DNA of 64,000 nt from NCBI GenBank assembly GCA_005768725.1, contig VAFM01000001.1, forward strand, positions 186,001 through 250,000, in the 5' to 3' direction. The notes beneath the pieces are model-generated. The model ran no database searches. It had not been told where the DNA came from and saw nothing but the letters and a program-made list of their open reading frames with translations. Within the stretch, counting starts at the first letter, position 1. Each line of letters starts with the position of its first letter. Shown piece after piece: positions 32,844 through 40,268 of the stretch. The position numbers and the translations under genes were made by a program. The DNA is from Blastochloris viridis. Lineage in GTDB: Bacteria; Pseudomonadota; Alphaproteobacteria; UBA2136; UBA6156.

Positions 32844-34976
32844 TTAGCTTGCGGCTGGTTGAGGCGTCGGTTGTTTGCCGACGCCTTGCAGTTTCTCGCG
32901 CAGCAAGCCCGGCGTGAGCAGCTGGGGCAGAACCTCTACCGGCTTGCCGGGGATATAGAGCAGATACAGCGGCACGCTGCGGCGGTTGTGGCGCGCGAGT
33001 TCGGCGCTGATCTCCGGGTTCTGGTTGGTCCAGTCTCCGCGGAAGAGGGCGGTACCGGTATCGGCGAAGAGCTTCTGCACGCTGTCGGTATTGATGACAG
33101 TGGCTTCGGTGACCTTGCAGGTGATGCACCAGTCGGCGGTGAAGTCGACAAAGACGGGTGTGTTTTCCTGAATGGCTTTTTCGACCGCAGCGGCGGACCA
33201 CGGTTGCCACATCACGCTTTGTGGGCGGTTGGCGAAGCTGCCTACCCAGAACAGTGTGATGGCGGCGATAACGAACGGTAGCAGGCCCGTGATACGCGAC
33301 GGACGCACGCCGAACAACCACAGGCTGAAGGCAAACACCAGAACGCCGCTGAGCAGCAGGAACAGGCCGGCTTGACCCGTTTGGCTGGTGAAGACATACG
33401 CTAGCCACAGGGCGGTGGCGAGCATCGGCCAACCGAGTGCGTGGCGGAAGGTGTTCATCCAGGTGCCCGGTTTGGGCAGCCAGCGGAAGATGTGCGGGTA
33501 TGGGATGGAAATAAGGAACGGAATGGCCATACCCACGCCCAGTGCGGTGAAGATGAGGAGACCTTCGAACAGTGATTGCGTGAGGGCGTAAGCCATGGCG
33601 CCGCCCATGAAGGGCACCGTGCAGGGGGTGGCAACGATGACCGCGAGGACGCCGGTGGCAAAGCTTTCGGCCAGTGCGGCGCGCGGGGTTTCCGGCTTGC
33701 CCTTGGCGAGAGGCGCGTTGGCCAGGCGGGTGAGGCCGTGGCCGAGTTCGAACATCCCGAAGAAATTGAAGGCGACGGCGAGCATCAGGAACACCAGTAC
33801 GGCGACCATAATGGGGTTTTGGAGGTGGAAGCCCCAGCCAATTTGTCCGCCTGCCTGACGCAGTACGGCGATGACGATGGCGAATGTCCAGAGGCTGACA
33901 AGCACACCGGCGGTGTAGGCCAGCGTGTGGTGCGTGCGGTTAAGGCCGTGGTGGTGCTTGATGAGGCTGAGCAGTTTGAGCGACAGCACCGGTAGGACGC
34001 AGGGCATAAGGTTGAGCATGAGGCCCGCCAGCATGGCGAAAAAAAGCGCCCCCAACAGAGTGAGGGATGTGGACGAAGCCGCCGCCTGGGGCGTGCCCTG
34101 CGGCGTGGCTTCGGTTTGTGGGGCGCGAGCATCTCCCGTCTGGTGCAGAGGAATGGAGAAGCTGTATCCTTGGCCGTTGACCAGCAGCAGACCTTCTAAG
34201 TTAGCCGGTTGTGTCGTGGCCTGAGGATCTAATTGGATAGACAGAATATTGTTGGTTTGGTTTTGCGGAGCGGAGTCGTCGATCACGCCATCTTCAAATG
34301 GCAGGAAGCGTACCGACTGGCCGGAGAGGTTGAGCGGAATCGTCAGTTGAATAGTGCCGCCGGTGGATTCGGCCATAATCGCGCTGCTTTGCGGCAGTGG
34401 TTGCGGCAGGTTGGCGGAAGTTTTGAATTCCGGGTTAGCTTTGGCGCGTGATGCGACCACCAGCGGCAGGCGCACTTCGGTCTGGCCCGGCATGCAGACA
34501 TCCTTGCAATACAGGAAGCTGGCGCTGAACGGCAGGACATTCAGGCCGCGGGCGAGGCCATTGGGGACGGTGAAGTTGGTGGTGAAGGTAACCGCGTTCT
34601 CGTACCCATAGTTGGTCAGCGGCGGGATGCTGATGACCTGAGGCGTGGGGAAGGTGAGGGCGAGAGCCTCGGACTTACCGTTGCCGGCAGGTTTGAGTTG
34701 CGGGGGGAGGCCGGAGTCTCCGGCATTGCGCCAGTAGATGTGCCAGTGGGGCTCGAGTTTGAATTCCCAGGCGAGCTGGATGGTCTGGCCGGAGGTCACT
34801 TCGGCATGGCTGGCGACCAAACGTGTTGTAATAGCAGGAAGATCTTTCTCATCGGTAACAGTGGCGGCGGCGCTGGTACCCGGTGTGGTGTTCTGTGCAG
34901 AGACGGTGGCAACGCTGAAAAGCGTGGCAGCAAACAGACAGAGGGTCAGGTAAACGGCGTTAAGAGTCTTCGGCAT
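32844..34976 (-). CDS. DsbD/ScsB-like thiol:disulfide interchange protein
   Basis: A 710-residue protein with three parts. A signal peptide (about 1-26) leads to a periplasmic domain of DsbD/ScsB N-terminal type with the redox pair in LYCKDVC. Eight membrane helices follow (about 315-570), including NLMPCVLPVLSLK and VATPCTVPFMGGA with one cysteine each. A C-terminal thioredoxin domain has WCITCK. Electrons pass from cytosolic thioredoxin through the membrane to periplasmic partners. ATG 34976 is taken over 35027 because the signal peptide starts there. The partner oxidoreductases are not in the window. Confidence 0.88.
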   Translation of the reverse strand: MPKTLNAVYLTLCLFAATLFSVATVSAQNTTPGTSAAATVTDEKDLPAITTRLVASHAEVTSGQTIQLAWEFKLEPHWHIYWRNAGDSGLPPQLKPAGNGKSEALALTFPTPQVISIPPLTNYGYENAVTFTTNFTVPNGLARGLNVLPFSASFLYCKDVCMPGQTEVRLPLVVASRAKANPEFKTSANLPQPLPQSSAIMAESTGGTIQLTIPLNLSGQSVRFLPFEDGVIDDSAPQNQTNNILSIQLDPQATTQPANLEGLLLVNGQGYSFSIPLHQTGDARAPQTEATPQGTPQAAASSTSLTLLGALFFAMLAGLMLNLMPCVLPVLSLKLLSLIKHHHGLNRTHHTLAYTAGVLVSLWTFAIVIAVLRQAGGQIGWGFHLQNPIMVAVLVFLMLAVAFNFFGMFELGHGLTRLANAPLAKGKPETPRAALAESFATGVLAVIVATPCTVPFMGGAMAYALTQSLFEGLLIFTALGVGMAIPFLISIPYPHIFRWLPKPGTWMNTFRHALGWPMLATALWLAYVFTSQTGQAGLFLLLSGVLVFAFSLWLFGVRPSRITGLLPFVIAAITLFWVGSFANRPQSVMWQPWSAAAVEKAIQENTPVFVDFTADWCITCKVTEATVINTDSVQKLFADTGTALFRGDWTNQNPEISAELARHNRRSVPLYLLYIPGKPVEVLPQLLTPGLLREKLQGVGKQPTPQPAAS

Positions 34977-35056
34977 GGCTTTTTCCCGATTGAGTGATTT
35001 TGGGTCATACTCTAGCATTAAGGCCAAGATTGCAAGGCAACAGATAAGGAATCTCT

Positions 35057-35167
35057 ATGGATTTTGTCCCTCACTTCTACCTGCACGGCCGGATGGCCGT
35101 GATGCTGGTTGCCGCCCTTATAACGCTGTGGCTGCGTTTGCCCGCCTTTAAACTGATGAAGGTTTAG
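35057..35167 (+). CDS. Very small membrane protein, 36 residues
   Basis: ATG 35057 with AAGGA six bases upstream opens a frame for MDFVPHFYLHGRMAVML and so on, with one hydrophobic helix (about 13-30) and a basic end. It stops seven bases before the diguanylate cyclase gene, so it would be co-transcribed and could tune or locate that enzyme. No match to a known family. The good ribosome-binding site and tight spacing support it, the short length limits certainty. Confidence 0.5.
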   Translation: MDFVPHFYLHGRMAVMLVAALITLWLRLPAFKLMKV

Positions 35168-35174
35168 CACCTTT

Positions 35175-36836
35175 ATGGCAACCGCAGGATGGCACAGAGC
35201 AGGGATTATGACGGCCGGGCTGAGCCTGACCTTTCTGCTGTTGTTTTTTGCAAGCTTTACGCTGCAGAAATTGCCTGTGCCGGATGCCGCCGCTTTGGCC
35301 GATGCTTACTGGCAGCAGCGCGCCGGCAGTTCGTCGGGTGGTGTGTTAGGTAGCCAGTTCGGGCTGATGATGCATATGCTGATGCATGTGTGGCTGCTGT
35401 GGCTGATACCGCTGGCGGGCCTGCTTATTACCTTAGTACTAGTGAACCGCGAGGTGGATACCGGAGAGATGGCGGTCTATCTGGAGCGCATCCACCTGCT
35501 GGAGAATGCGCTGACCGATGCCCGCAATTCCGCCGAGCTTTATACCAGCCGCTGGGAGACGTTGAACTCCAAATTCGACCAGATGTTTGAGAACAGTGCT
35601 GAGATATGGCTGGTGCTTGACCGCAGTGGGAGCATCCGCCGGTGGAACAAGGCGGCGGTTGATCTGGCGCGGCGGTTTCATCCTGGCGTGACCGATACGC
35701 TGGAAGGGCGTCCGCTTTCGGATGTCATCAGCAATAGCGATCTTTCGGGTGTGCTGAACCCTGTGCGCAATGCACTGGGGAGTGGCGAGGTTTCGAACGG
35801 TGAAGTGCACCTGCCGACCGTGGGCCAGCATTTTCTGGCGTGGATCTTCCCGCTGGGGGATGAAGTGGCCGTTGTGCTGCGCGATATTACGCACCGCTAC
35901 CGGGAAGGGTCGTTCCTTCAGAGCTCGGAGCGGTTGGTGCGCCAGCTTGTGGAAGACAGCGTGCGCCCCGTGGCCGTGCTCGACCCCAACTGGAACTACT
36001 TATATGTAAGCCGCAAGTGGAGTGAAATTATGGGCCTTGACCCGCGCGAGACGCTGGTCGGGCATGATCACCGCATTAAAGTGCCGGATTTCCCCGCCGA
36101 GCGCCGCGTGTATGAACCGCAGCTTGCCGAAGGCCAACGTGTTGGGCGCGATGATGAGCGCCGCACCGTGAATGGCCGTGAGATGATCATGAGCTGGCAT
36201 ATCCGGCCGTGGATGGATGCATTCGGGCGCATGGGCGGGTACATTTTTACCGTGGTCGATAACACCGAGAGCACGCGTCTGCGTCAGCAAGTGGCCCAGG
36301 CTGAAGAACGCGAAAACCAATTGGCCTACAGTGATGCGCTGACCGGCTTGCCGAACCGACAGCTTTTCAATGACCGCTTGAATATGAGCCTTGCCCAGGC
36401 CTACCGTCAGCTGGGTAAGGTTGCGCTGTTCTTCCTTGACCTGGATGGCTTTAAGGCTGTGAACGACCAGTTGGGGCACGATTCGGGTGATATTCTGTTG
36501 AAGCAGGTTGCTGAACGCCTGAAAACCTGTGTACGTACTACTGATACCGTGGCGCGTTTGGGCGGGGATGAATTCACTATCATTCTTTCGGTACGTGACC
36601 GGGCCGATGCCGAGCAGGTGGCGGCCAAGGTGCTGAGTACCATCCGTGCGCCGTACGATTTGAACGGGAAAATTGCCGATAAGGTAGGCACCAGCATCGG
36701 GATTGCGATGTACCCGCAGGACGGTACCCAAGGTGCTGAATTGGTACGTAAAGCCGATGCGGCCATGTATGCGGCCAAACAGGGCGGGAAGAACGCCTGG
36801 CGCTTTGCCACACAGGAAATTGTCGTCAAAGCTTAA
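35175..36836 (+). CDS. Membrane diguanylate cyclase with PAS domains
   Basis: A 553-residue c-di-GMP synthase. Two membrane helices lie at about 12-32 and 68-92, then a coiled coil, two PAS-like domains (about 130-245 and 255-375) and a GGDEF domain from about 385. The active-site motif GGDEF is intact, and the inhibitory I-site RTTD stands five residues before it, so product feedback is expected. DALTGLPNRQLF and FFLDLDGFKAVND are typical. c-di-GMP drives surface attachment and matrix output. The signal sensed is unknown. Confidence 0.9.
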   Translation: MATAGWHRAGIMTAGLSLTFLLLFFASFTLQKLPVPDAAALADAYWQQRAGSSSGGVLGSQFGLMMHMLMHVWLLWLIPLAGLLITLVLVNREVDTGEMAVYLERIHLLENALTDARNSAELYTSRWETLNSKFDQMFENSAEIWLVLDRSGSIRRWNKAAVDLARRFHPGVTDTLEGRPLSDVISNSDLSGVLNPVRNALGSGEVSNGEVHLPTVGQHFLAWIFPLGDEVAVVLRDITHRYREGSFLQSSERLVRQLVEDSVRPVAVLDPNWNYLYVSRKWSEIMGLDPRETLVGHDHRIKVPDFPAERRVYEPQLAEGQRVGRDDERRTVNGREMIMSWHIRPWMDAFGRMGGYIFTVVDNTESTRLRQQVAQAEERENQLAYSDALTGLPNRQLFNDRLNMSLAQAYRQLGKVALFFLDLDGFKAVNDQLGHDSGDILLKQVAERLKTCVRTTDTVARLGGDEFTIILSVRDRADAEQVAAKVLSTIRAPYDLNGKIADKVGTSIGIAMYPQDGTQGAELVRKADAAMYAAKQGGKNAWRFATQEIVVKA

Positions 36837-36903
36837 CCTTTGTTAAAAAATCCGACAAAAGGGGTTGTGGCGTCGATGCCACGCACCTATGTGAGAGCAT
36901 GTG

Positions 36904-36932
36904 TTGACGTGAGAAGTGAGTTTCCGTTAGCA
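36904..36932 (+). promoter_or_regulatory. Predicted promoter of the 36962-37541 operon
   Basis: TTGACG at 36904-36909, 17-base spacer, TTAGCA at 36927-36932, 30 bases before ATG 36962. Confidence 0.5.
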
Positions 36933-36961
36933 TGAGTGCAATAATTTATAAAGGAGCCGCA

Positions 36962-37189
36962 ATGATGTACGACAAGTTGTTCGCATCGATGATTCTGCCT
37001 GTACAGCCCGAATTTGCGGCTGATGGGGCTGTTATCCGTCTGGAAGAAGTGGTTGCCGAAGTGGCTGAAGTCGGCGCCGGTGAATCCTTCTTTGGTGGCT
37101 ACGCCGAAGATTTTCTGGCCGACCTGGGCCTGGACATGCTGGAGCAAGCCCCCGAGGCTGCTGCCCGCAAGGCCAAGATCCAAGGTTAA
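36962..37189 (+). CDS. Small acidic hypothetical protein, 75 residues
   Basis: Unrecognised. ATG 36962 has AAAGGAG seven bases upstream. The protein is strongly acidic (EEVVAEVAEVGAGESFFGGYAEDFLADL) with a basic tail, no signal peptide and no cysteine. It precedes the YbjQ family gene by 22 bases and should be in the same operon. An upstream in-frame ATG at 36932 is less likely because of the ribosome-binding site. Confidence 0.65.
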   Translation: MMYDKLFASMILPVQPEFAADGAVIRLEEVVAEVAEVGAGESFFGGYAEDFLADLGLDMLEQAPEAAARKAKIQG

Positions 37190-37211
37190 TCCTTAAAGGG
37201 ATTTCTCTGAC

Positions 37212-37541
37212 GTGTTGATGATCACCACTAATAGCGTGGAAGGTTACCGTATTCGTAAATACGGTCCGCTTGTGGCAAGTGAAGTCGTGATGGGTACCAA
37301 CCTGTTCCGCGACTTTTTTGCCAAAGTACGTGACGTGGTCGGTGGCCGCAGCGGGGCATTTCAGGAAGCTCTGAAGGATGCCCGCGAACTGGTGCTGCAG
37401 GAAATGCAGGAGCAGGCTGTGGCGGAAGGCTGCAATGCGGTGATCGGGATTGATCTGGATTACGGTGAAATTTCGGGCGGTGACAAGACCATGCTGTTGG
37501 TAGCTGCGCAGGGTACTGCCGTGTTTATTGAGCCGATGTAG
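37212..37541 (+). CDS. YbjQ/UPF0145 family protein
   Basis: A 109-residue protein of the YbjQ (UPF0145, heavy-metal-binding domain) family: ITTNSVEGYRIRKYGPLVASEVVMGTN at the N terminus, ALKDARELVLQEMQEQA in the helix, then GCNAVIGIDLDY and the last strand VAAQGTAVFI. The family forms pentamers; the biological role is not settled. Start is GTG 37212 or ATG 37218. It is the last gene of a two-gene operon and has a terminator after it. Confidence 0.85.
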   Translation: MLMITTNSVEGYRIRKYGPLVASEVVMGTNLFRDFFAKVRDVVGGRSGAFQEALKDARELVLQEMQEQAVAEGCNAVIGIDLDYGEISGGDKTMLLVAAQGTAVFIEPM

Positions 37542-37582
37542 ACCGAAATAGACTGTTTGGCAGATATATGACAAATGACAAA

Positions 37583-37604
37583 GCGCCCCAAGTGGGGCGT
37601 TTTT
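37583..37604 (+). terminator. Terminator after the ybjQ-like gene
   Basis: Stem CGCCCC / GGGGCG with loop AAGT, followed by TTTTT. Confidence 0.82.
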
Positions 37605-37658
37605 GTTACATCTATGTGGCTGAATTTGTTGGTTGTGGTTTGGATGTAGTGTGTAGAA

Positions 37659-37685
37659 TTATCACTCAATTGTTTTGAGTGATAA
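37659..37685. promoter_or_regulatory. Perfect 11-bp inverted repeat, probable operator
   Basis: TTATCACTCAA, five bases, TTGAGTGATAA. It starts right after a -10-like TAGAAT (37654-37659) and reaches to six bases before ATG 37691. Position and symmetry fit a repressor site over the transcription start of the next gene. Confidence 0.6.
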
Positions 37686-37690
37686 AATTT

Positions 37691-38167
37691 ATGAATACGC
37701 TGGGTATACGAACAACCCAACGAAAGATATCCCCCATGCGTTCACACTCATCACCCGTATTTGAAACCACTGAAGCTGCCTTGCAGTGGGCGGTGGAAGT
37801 CCTGCGTCGTCGCCGTTTGCCACGCAACAGCCGCATATGGCAAGAGCTGGCGCCGGAAATGCAGGCGGTGGAAGAGGCGTGGGTGGGAACTAAGAATCTG
37901 TTGATCCCCACCGATGCGGACGAGCGGCTGGACCTGGCGCTGACGGTGATGGAAGCGTTGGAGGGTTTGAAAGAGACCGATAGCCGCGTACTCAAGCTGT
38001 GGAGCATGGGTGACTGGGCGGATGAGGGACGTTTGCGCGCGGCGCTGGCGATTCAGGAAACCATGCGTCGGCAAGGCGTGCGGGTGCGCATGAGCTATCG
38101 GTACACGTTTGAACAGGTGGCGACGGCGACGGCGTGCACTAAGAAGACGGCGTGGCGGCGAAAGTAG
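37691..38167 (+). CDS. Hypothetical protein with C-terminal helix-turn-helix-like end
   Basis: No family recognised. From ATG 37691 it is 158 residues; ATG 37736 is an alternative start. The middle is helical (EAALQWAVEVLRRRRLPRN; ADERLDLALTVMEALEGL). The last 35 residues are basic and read YTFEQVATATACTKKTAWRRK, which resembles a helix-turn-helix of the kind that asks for sequential DNA contacts. With a perfect inverted repeat over its own promoter, it may be an autoregulator. This is inference. A terminator follows at 38252. Confidence 0.55.
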   Translation: MNTLGIRTTQRKISPMRSHSSPVFETTEAALQWAVEVLRRRRLPRNSRIWQELAPEMQAVEEAWVGTKNLLIPTDADERLDLALTVMEALEGLKETDSRVLKLWSMGDWADEGRLRAALAIQETMRRQGVRVRMSYRYTFEQVATATACTKKTAWRRK

Positions 38168-38504
38168 ACGTGCCGGAGCGCGAAGCTGGAGAGGTGACCG
38201 GTGCCGATGTACGCGGGTTTATGGGGTAGTATAAGACAGACGCACTCTAAAAGTCTCTCGGATATGAGAGGCTTTTTTTGCGGTGTGCATCTTTTATGAA
38301 ATAACCGATAAGTGGCGCTTGCCGGGCGTTTGAAGGACGCCCATGTCATCCGTGTAACGATGTACCGAAGCATTTTTGAGTAACAGGACTTCGTTCCGTT
38401 CCACCTCCTTGTTCCTGCTTTAGGAACGGCGAAACCCCCGGGATGCTACAACATCACCGGGGGCCCGACACGAGCAGAACTTCAGACACGAAAGGATTCC
38501 ACCT
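38168..38504. other. 337-base gap with hairpins upstream of a small membrane-protein gene
   Basis: No gene longer than the minimum is supported. It contains the terminator at 38252-38280, a hairpin GGGCGT / ACGCCC at about 38326-38343, a short stem TTCCT / AGGAA near 38413-38427, and a stem CCCCCGG / CCGGGGG spanning about 38436-38465. The last three would lie in the leader of the 38505 gene, so a structured 5' leader or a small RNA is possible. Confidence 0.45.
38252..38280 (+). terminator. Terminator after the 37691-38167 gene
   Basis: Stem AGTCTCTC / GAGAGGCT with loop GGATAT, followed by seven Ts. Confidence 0.8.
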
Positions 38505-38669
38505 ATGTCTGAAATCATGGCACTCGTATTCTTGATTGTGCGATTAATGGAGTCGGAAGACCCCGTGAAAGCATTTTTGGCGCTCAACCTGTTGGAACAG
38601 CTAGGCCTTGCGGCTTTGGCTGCGGCGGGGATCGCGTTAGCTTTCAAGGTTTTCGGTAAGCGTAAGTAG
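38505..38669 (+). CDS. Small membrane protein, 54 residues
   Basis: ATG 38505 with AAAGGA eight bases upstream encodes a protein with a hydrophobic N-terminal segment (MALVFLIVRLM), a short acidic break (ESEDPVK) and a second hydrophobic segment (LGLAALAAAGIALAFKVF) ending in GKRK. Two short membrane helices with a basic end are likely. The structured leader upstream and the terminator at 38769 downstream mark it as a separate unit. No family is known to me; such proteins can be toxins of type I systems or small regulators, but nothing more supports that. Confidence 0.6.
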   Translation: MSEIMALVFLIVRLMESEDPVKAFLALNLLEQLGLAALAAAGIALAFKVFGKRK

Positions 38670-38768
38670 GCTTATCGGGAAAAGGTGAGGGCGGATTGGT
38701 TACATACCAGTTCGCCCGAACTGTGAGTGCTGAGATTAGGACGGGCTTCTTTACGTGTCAAGTATACA

Positions 38769-38798
38769 AAACCCCTCTCGCTGCGGCGGGAGGGGTTT
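38769..38798. terminator. Bidirectional terminator
   Basis: Stem AAACCCCTC / GAGGGGTTT between the small membrane-protein gene and the convergent Fur-family gene. Confidence 0.82.
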
Positions 38799-38811
38799 CT
38801 GTTTGATGGAA

Positions 38812-39264
38812 CTAGGCGCGTTGCTGGCAGTGTTTGCAGGTGCCGAGGATCTCGATGTGTGTGTCTTCGACATGGAAACCGTTGCGGGAGGCGTCTTTCT
38901 GGAGTTGGGGCAGCGGCGTGTTGATCTCGGTCACCGTGCGGCAGTGCTTGCAGATGATCATCTGGCCGGTGTGGGTTTCGCCGATATGCGGGCAGCCGAT
39001 GTAGGCGTTGATGCTGGCGATGTGGTGAATCAGGCCGTTCTCCTGCAAAAATTGCAGGGCGCGGTAAGTGATGGGCGGCTGGCTGTTGCCGAGGGCGGCC
39101 ATAATGTCGTTAGCAGTCAGCGCCTTGTGACTTTGCCAGATGATGCCCAGTACCTCGCGGCGGGTATCGGTGAGGCGGAGATTATGCGCGGCGCAGTAGG
39201 CCTCGGCTTTTTGCATTGCCGTGGTTTTGCAGGTGGTGTGGTGGTGGCATCCGCAGTCGGTCAT
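38812..39264 (-). CDS. Fur family metal-dependent regulator, Zur-like
   Basis: A 150-residue Fur-family repressor. The winged-helix DNA-binding part is at about 17-90 (LRLTDTRREVLGIIWQSHKALTANDIMAALG, PPITYRALQFLQENGLIHHI), and the dimerisation part has two CxxC pairs (CKHCRTV and CKHCQQ). GCPHIGETHTGQMIIC fits Zur-like metal sites. The N terminus is Cys/His rich (DCGCHHHTTC), which is unusual. A palindrome GTTAAGCGTTAAC lies directly before the start, so autoregulation is likely. Whether zinc or iron is sensed is not proven; Zur is favoured. Confidence 0.85.
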   Translation of the reverse strand: MTDCGCHHHTTCKTTAMQKAEAYCAAHNLRLTDTRREVLGIIWQSHKALTANDIMAALGNSQPPITYRALQFLQENGLIHHIASINAYIGCPHIGETHTGQMIICKHCRTVTEINTPLPQLQKDASRNGFHVEDTHIEILGTCKHCQQRA

Positions 39265-39279
39265 GGTTAAGCGTTAACA
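39264..39279. promoter_or_regulatory. Putative Fur-family operator before its own gene
   Basis: TGGTTAAGCGTTAACA at 39264-39279, with the symmetric core GTTAA-GCG-TTAAC, adjoining the start codon of the regulator gene. The same TTAA-N3-TTAA core stands before the gene at 39326-40180. Confidence 0.55.
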
Positions 39280-39285
39280 TAAGCG

Positions 39286-39313
39286 AAAGGCCCCGACAAC
39301 TGTCGGGGCCTTT
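39286..39313 (-). terminator. Terminator of the 39326-40180 gene
   Basis: Perfect 13-bp stem AAAGGCCCCGACA and its complement, 13 bases past the minus-strand stop codon. Confidence 0.82.
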
Positions 39314-39325
39314 GCGTTTCGTTAG

Positions 39326-40180
39326 TTAGGCCGCGAGCGACCAGTGGAGGTTTTCGGCCAGCGTGACGCGATGGGCGTCGAGGAGTACCCAATTACGGCC
39401 CAGTTTATCGGCGACCAGTGCGCGCATGGCGGCGACGCCGAGGAGACCGTGCAGCTCGTGCGAGAGTTCCTGCGGGAAGGGGATGCCTTCGGCGGGAACA
39501 TCGCTCTGGTGCATGAGCCAATGCTTGGCCTGGCTTAGGAAGCGGTAGCTATCGCGCCAGAGCTCGAGCTTCGCTTCCTCTTCCGGTTTGTAGGCGATAG
39601 GGATGCTGCTGCTGACCCAGCCACTATAAGCGTAGCCACGTCGGGCTGACGTATCCGGTTCGACATTGCTGTCGGCCTTGACCGTGCCGATGATACCGCC
39701 CGGACCGATGCCGGATTTTTCTTCGTAGGTTTGCGCGAAGTAGCACTGGAGAGTGAGCTTTTCGCCCAGGATGCGTACCATAGCGGCTTGCAACAGCGGG
39801 TAAGCCGCCAAGCTGAGCACCTTGGCACGCAGGGTGCCTTCGGTGATGAGACACCCGATGCAGTAGTAGTCTTGCAGTGGATAGTCGGTTGCGGGCTCGC
39901 GGTTGCGGCTTTCCGTTGTGCGGAGAGCTTCAATCGCTTCGGCGTAGTGTGCTTCGATACGAATGATGGCTTGCTCGCGGTCGGCGGGAGTTCCGGCTAT
40001 CCGGTACGGAAAGCTGGGGCCGGGCTTGTAATTGAGGCGCATACGGGCGTGAGAGACACGTTCCGTTGGCTCCGGTGCCGTAATTTGATGGTTCATGACT
40101 GACCCTTGTTCTGGAGAAACGGAAGAAGGGCCACAACAACTGCAGCCCGAAGTGTGAGTGTCCTTTGCAGGCGTATTCAT
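39326..40180 (-). CDS. Hypothetical protein with Cys-rich N terminus, probable Fur-family target
   Basis: No family recognised. The 284-residue frame from ATG 40180 starts with a Cys cluster (SGCSCCGP, residues 11-18), then a soluble protein with two further cysteines in DYYCIGCLITEG and a SSSIPIAYKPEEEAKLELWRDSYRFL stretch. Directly upstream are two tandem palindromes of Fur-box type, so metal control is likely. A second start at 40096 has a better ribosome-binding site (AAGGG) and would drop the Cys cluster; the choice is open. Its product may handle or respond to metal. It lies next to the Fur-family gene. Confidence 0.6.
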   Translation of the reverse strand: MNTPAKDTHTSGCSCCGPSSVSPEQGSVMNHQITAPEPTERVSHARMRLNYKPGPSFPYRIAGTPADREQAIIRIEAHYAEAIEALRTTESRNREPATDYPLQDYYCIGCLITEGTLRAKVLSLAAYPLLQAAMVRILGEKLTLQCYFAQTYEEKSGIGPGGIIGTVKADSNVEPDTSARRGYAYSGWVSSSIPIAYKPEEEAKLELWRDSYRFLSQAKHWLMHQSDVPAEGIPFPQELSHELHGLLGVAAMRALVADKLGRNWVLLDAHRVTLAENLHWSLAA

Positions 40181-40181
40181 G

Positions 40182-40213
40182 TGTTATGAATTAACATTTG
40201 TTAATAATTAACA
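40182..40213. promoter_or_regulatory. Two tandem Fur/Zur-type operators
   Basis: TGTTATGAATTAACA at 40182-40196 (near-palindrome) and TGTTAATAATTAACA at 40199-40213 (perfect palindrome), two bases apart. The second has the same TTAA-N3-TTAA core as the site before the regulator gene at 39264. Confidence 0.62.
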
Positions 40214-40232
40214 CAAGAGGGGTTGGCTAAAA

Positions 40233-40255
40233 AAAGAAAGGCCCTTTTGAGGCCT
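40233..40255 (-). terminator. Terminator of kup
   Basis: Stem AGGCC / GGCCT with a seven-base loop, followed on the minus strand by a run of Ts (complement of the A run at 40229-40237). Confidence 0.65.
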
Positions 40256-40268
40256 GACCTTATGTTGG

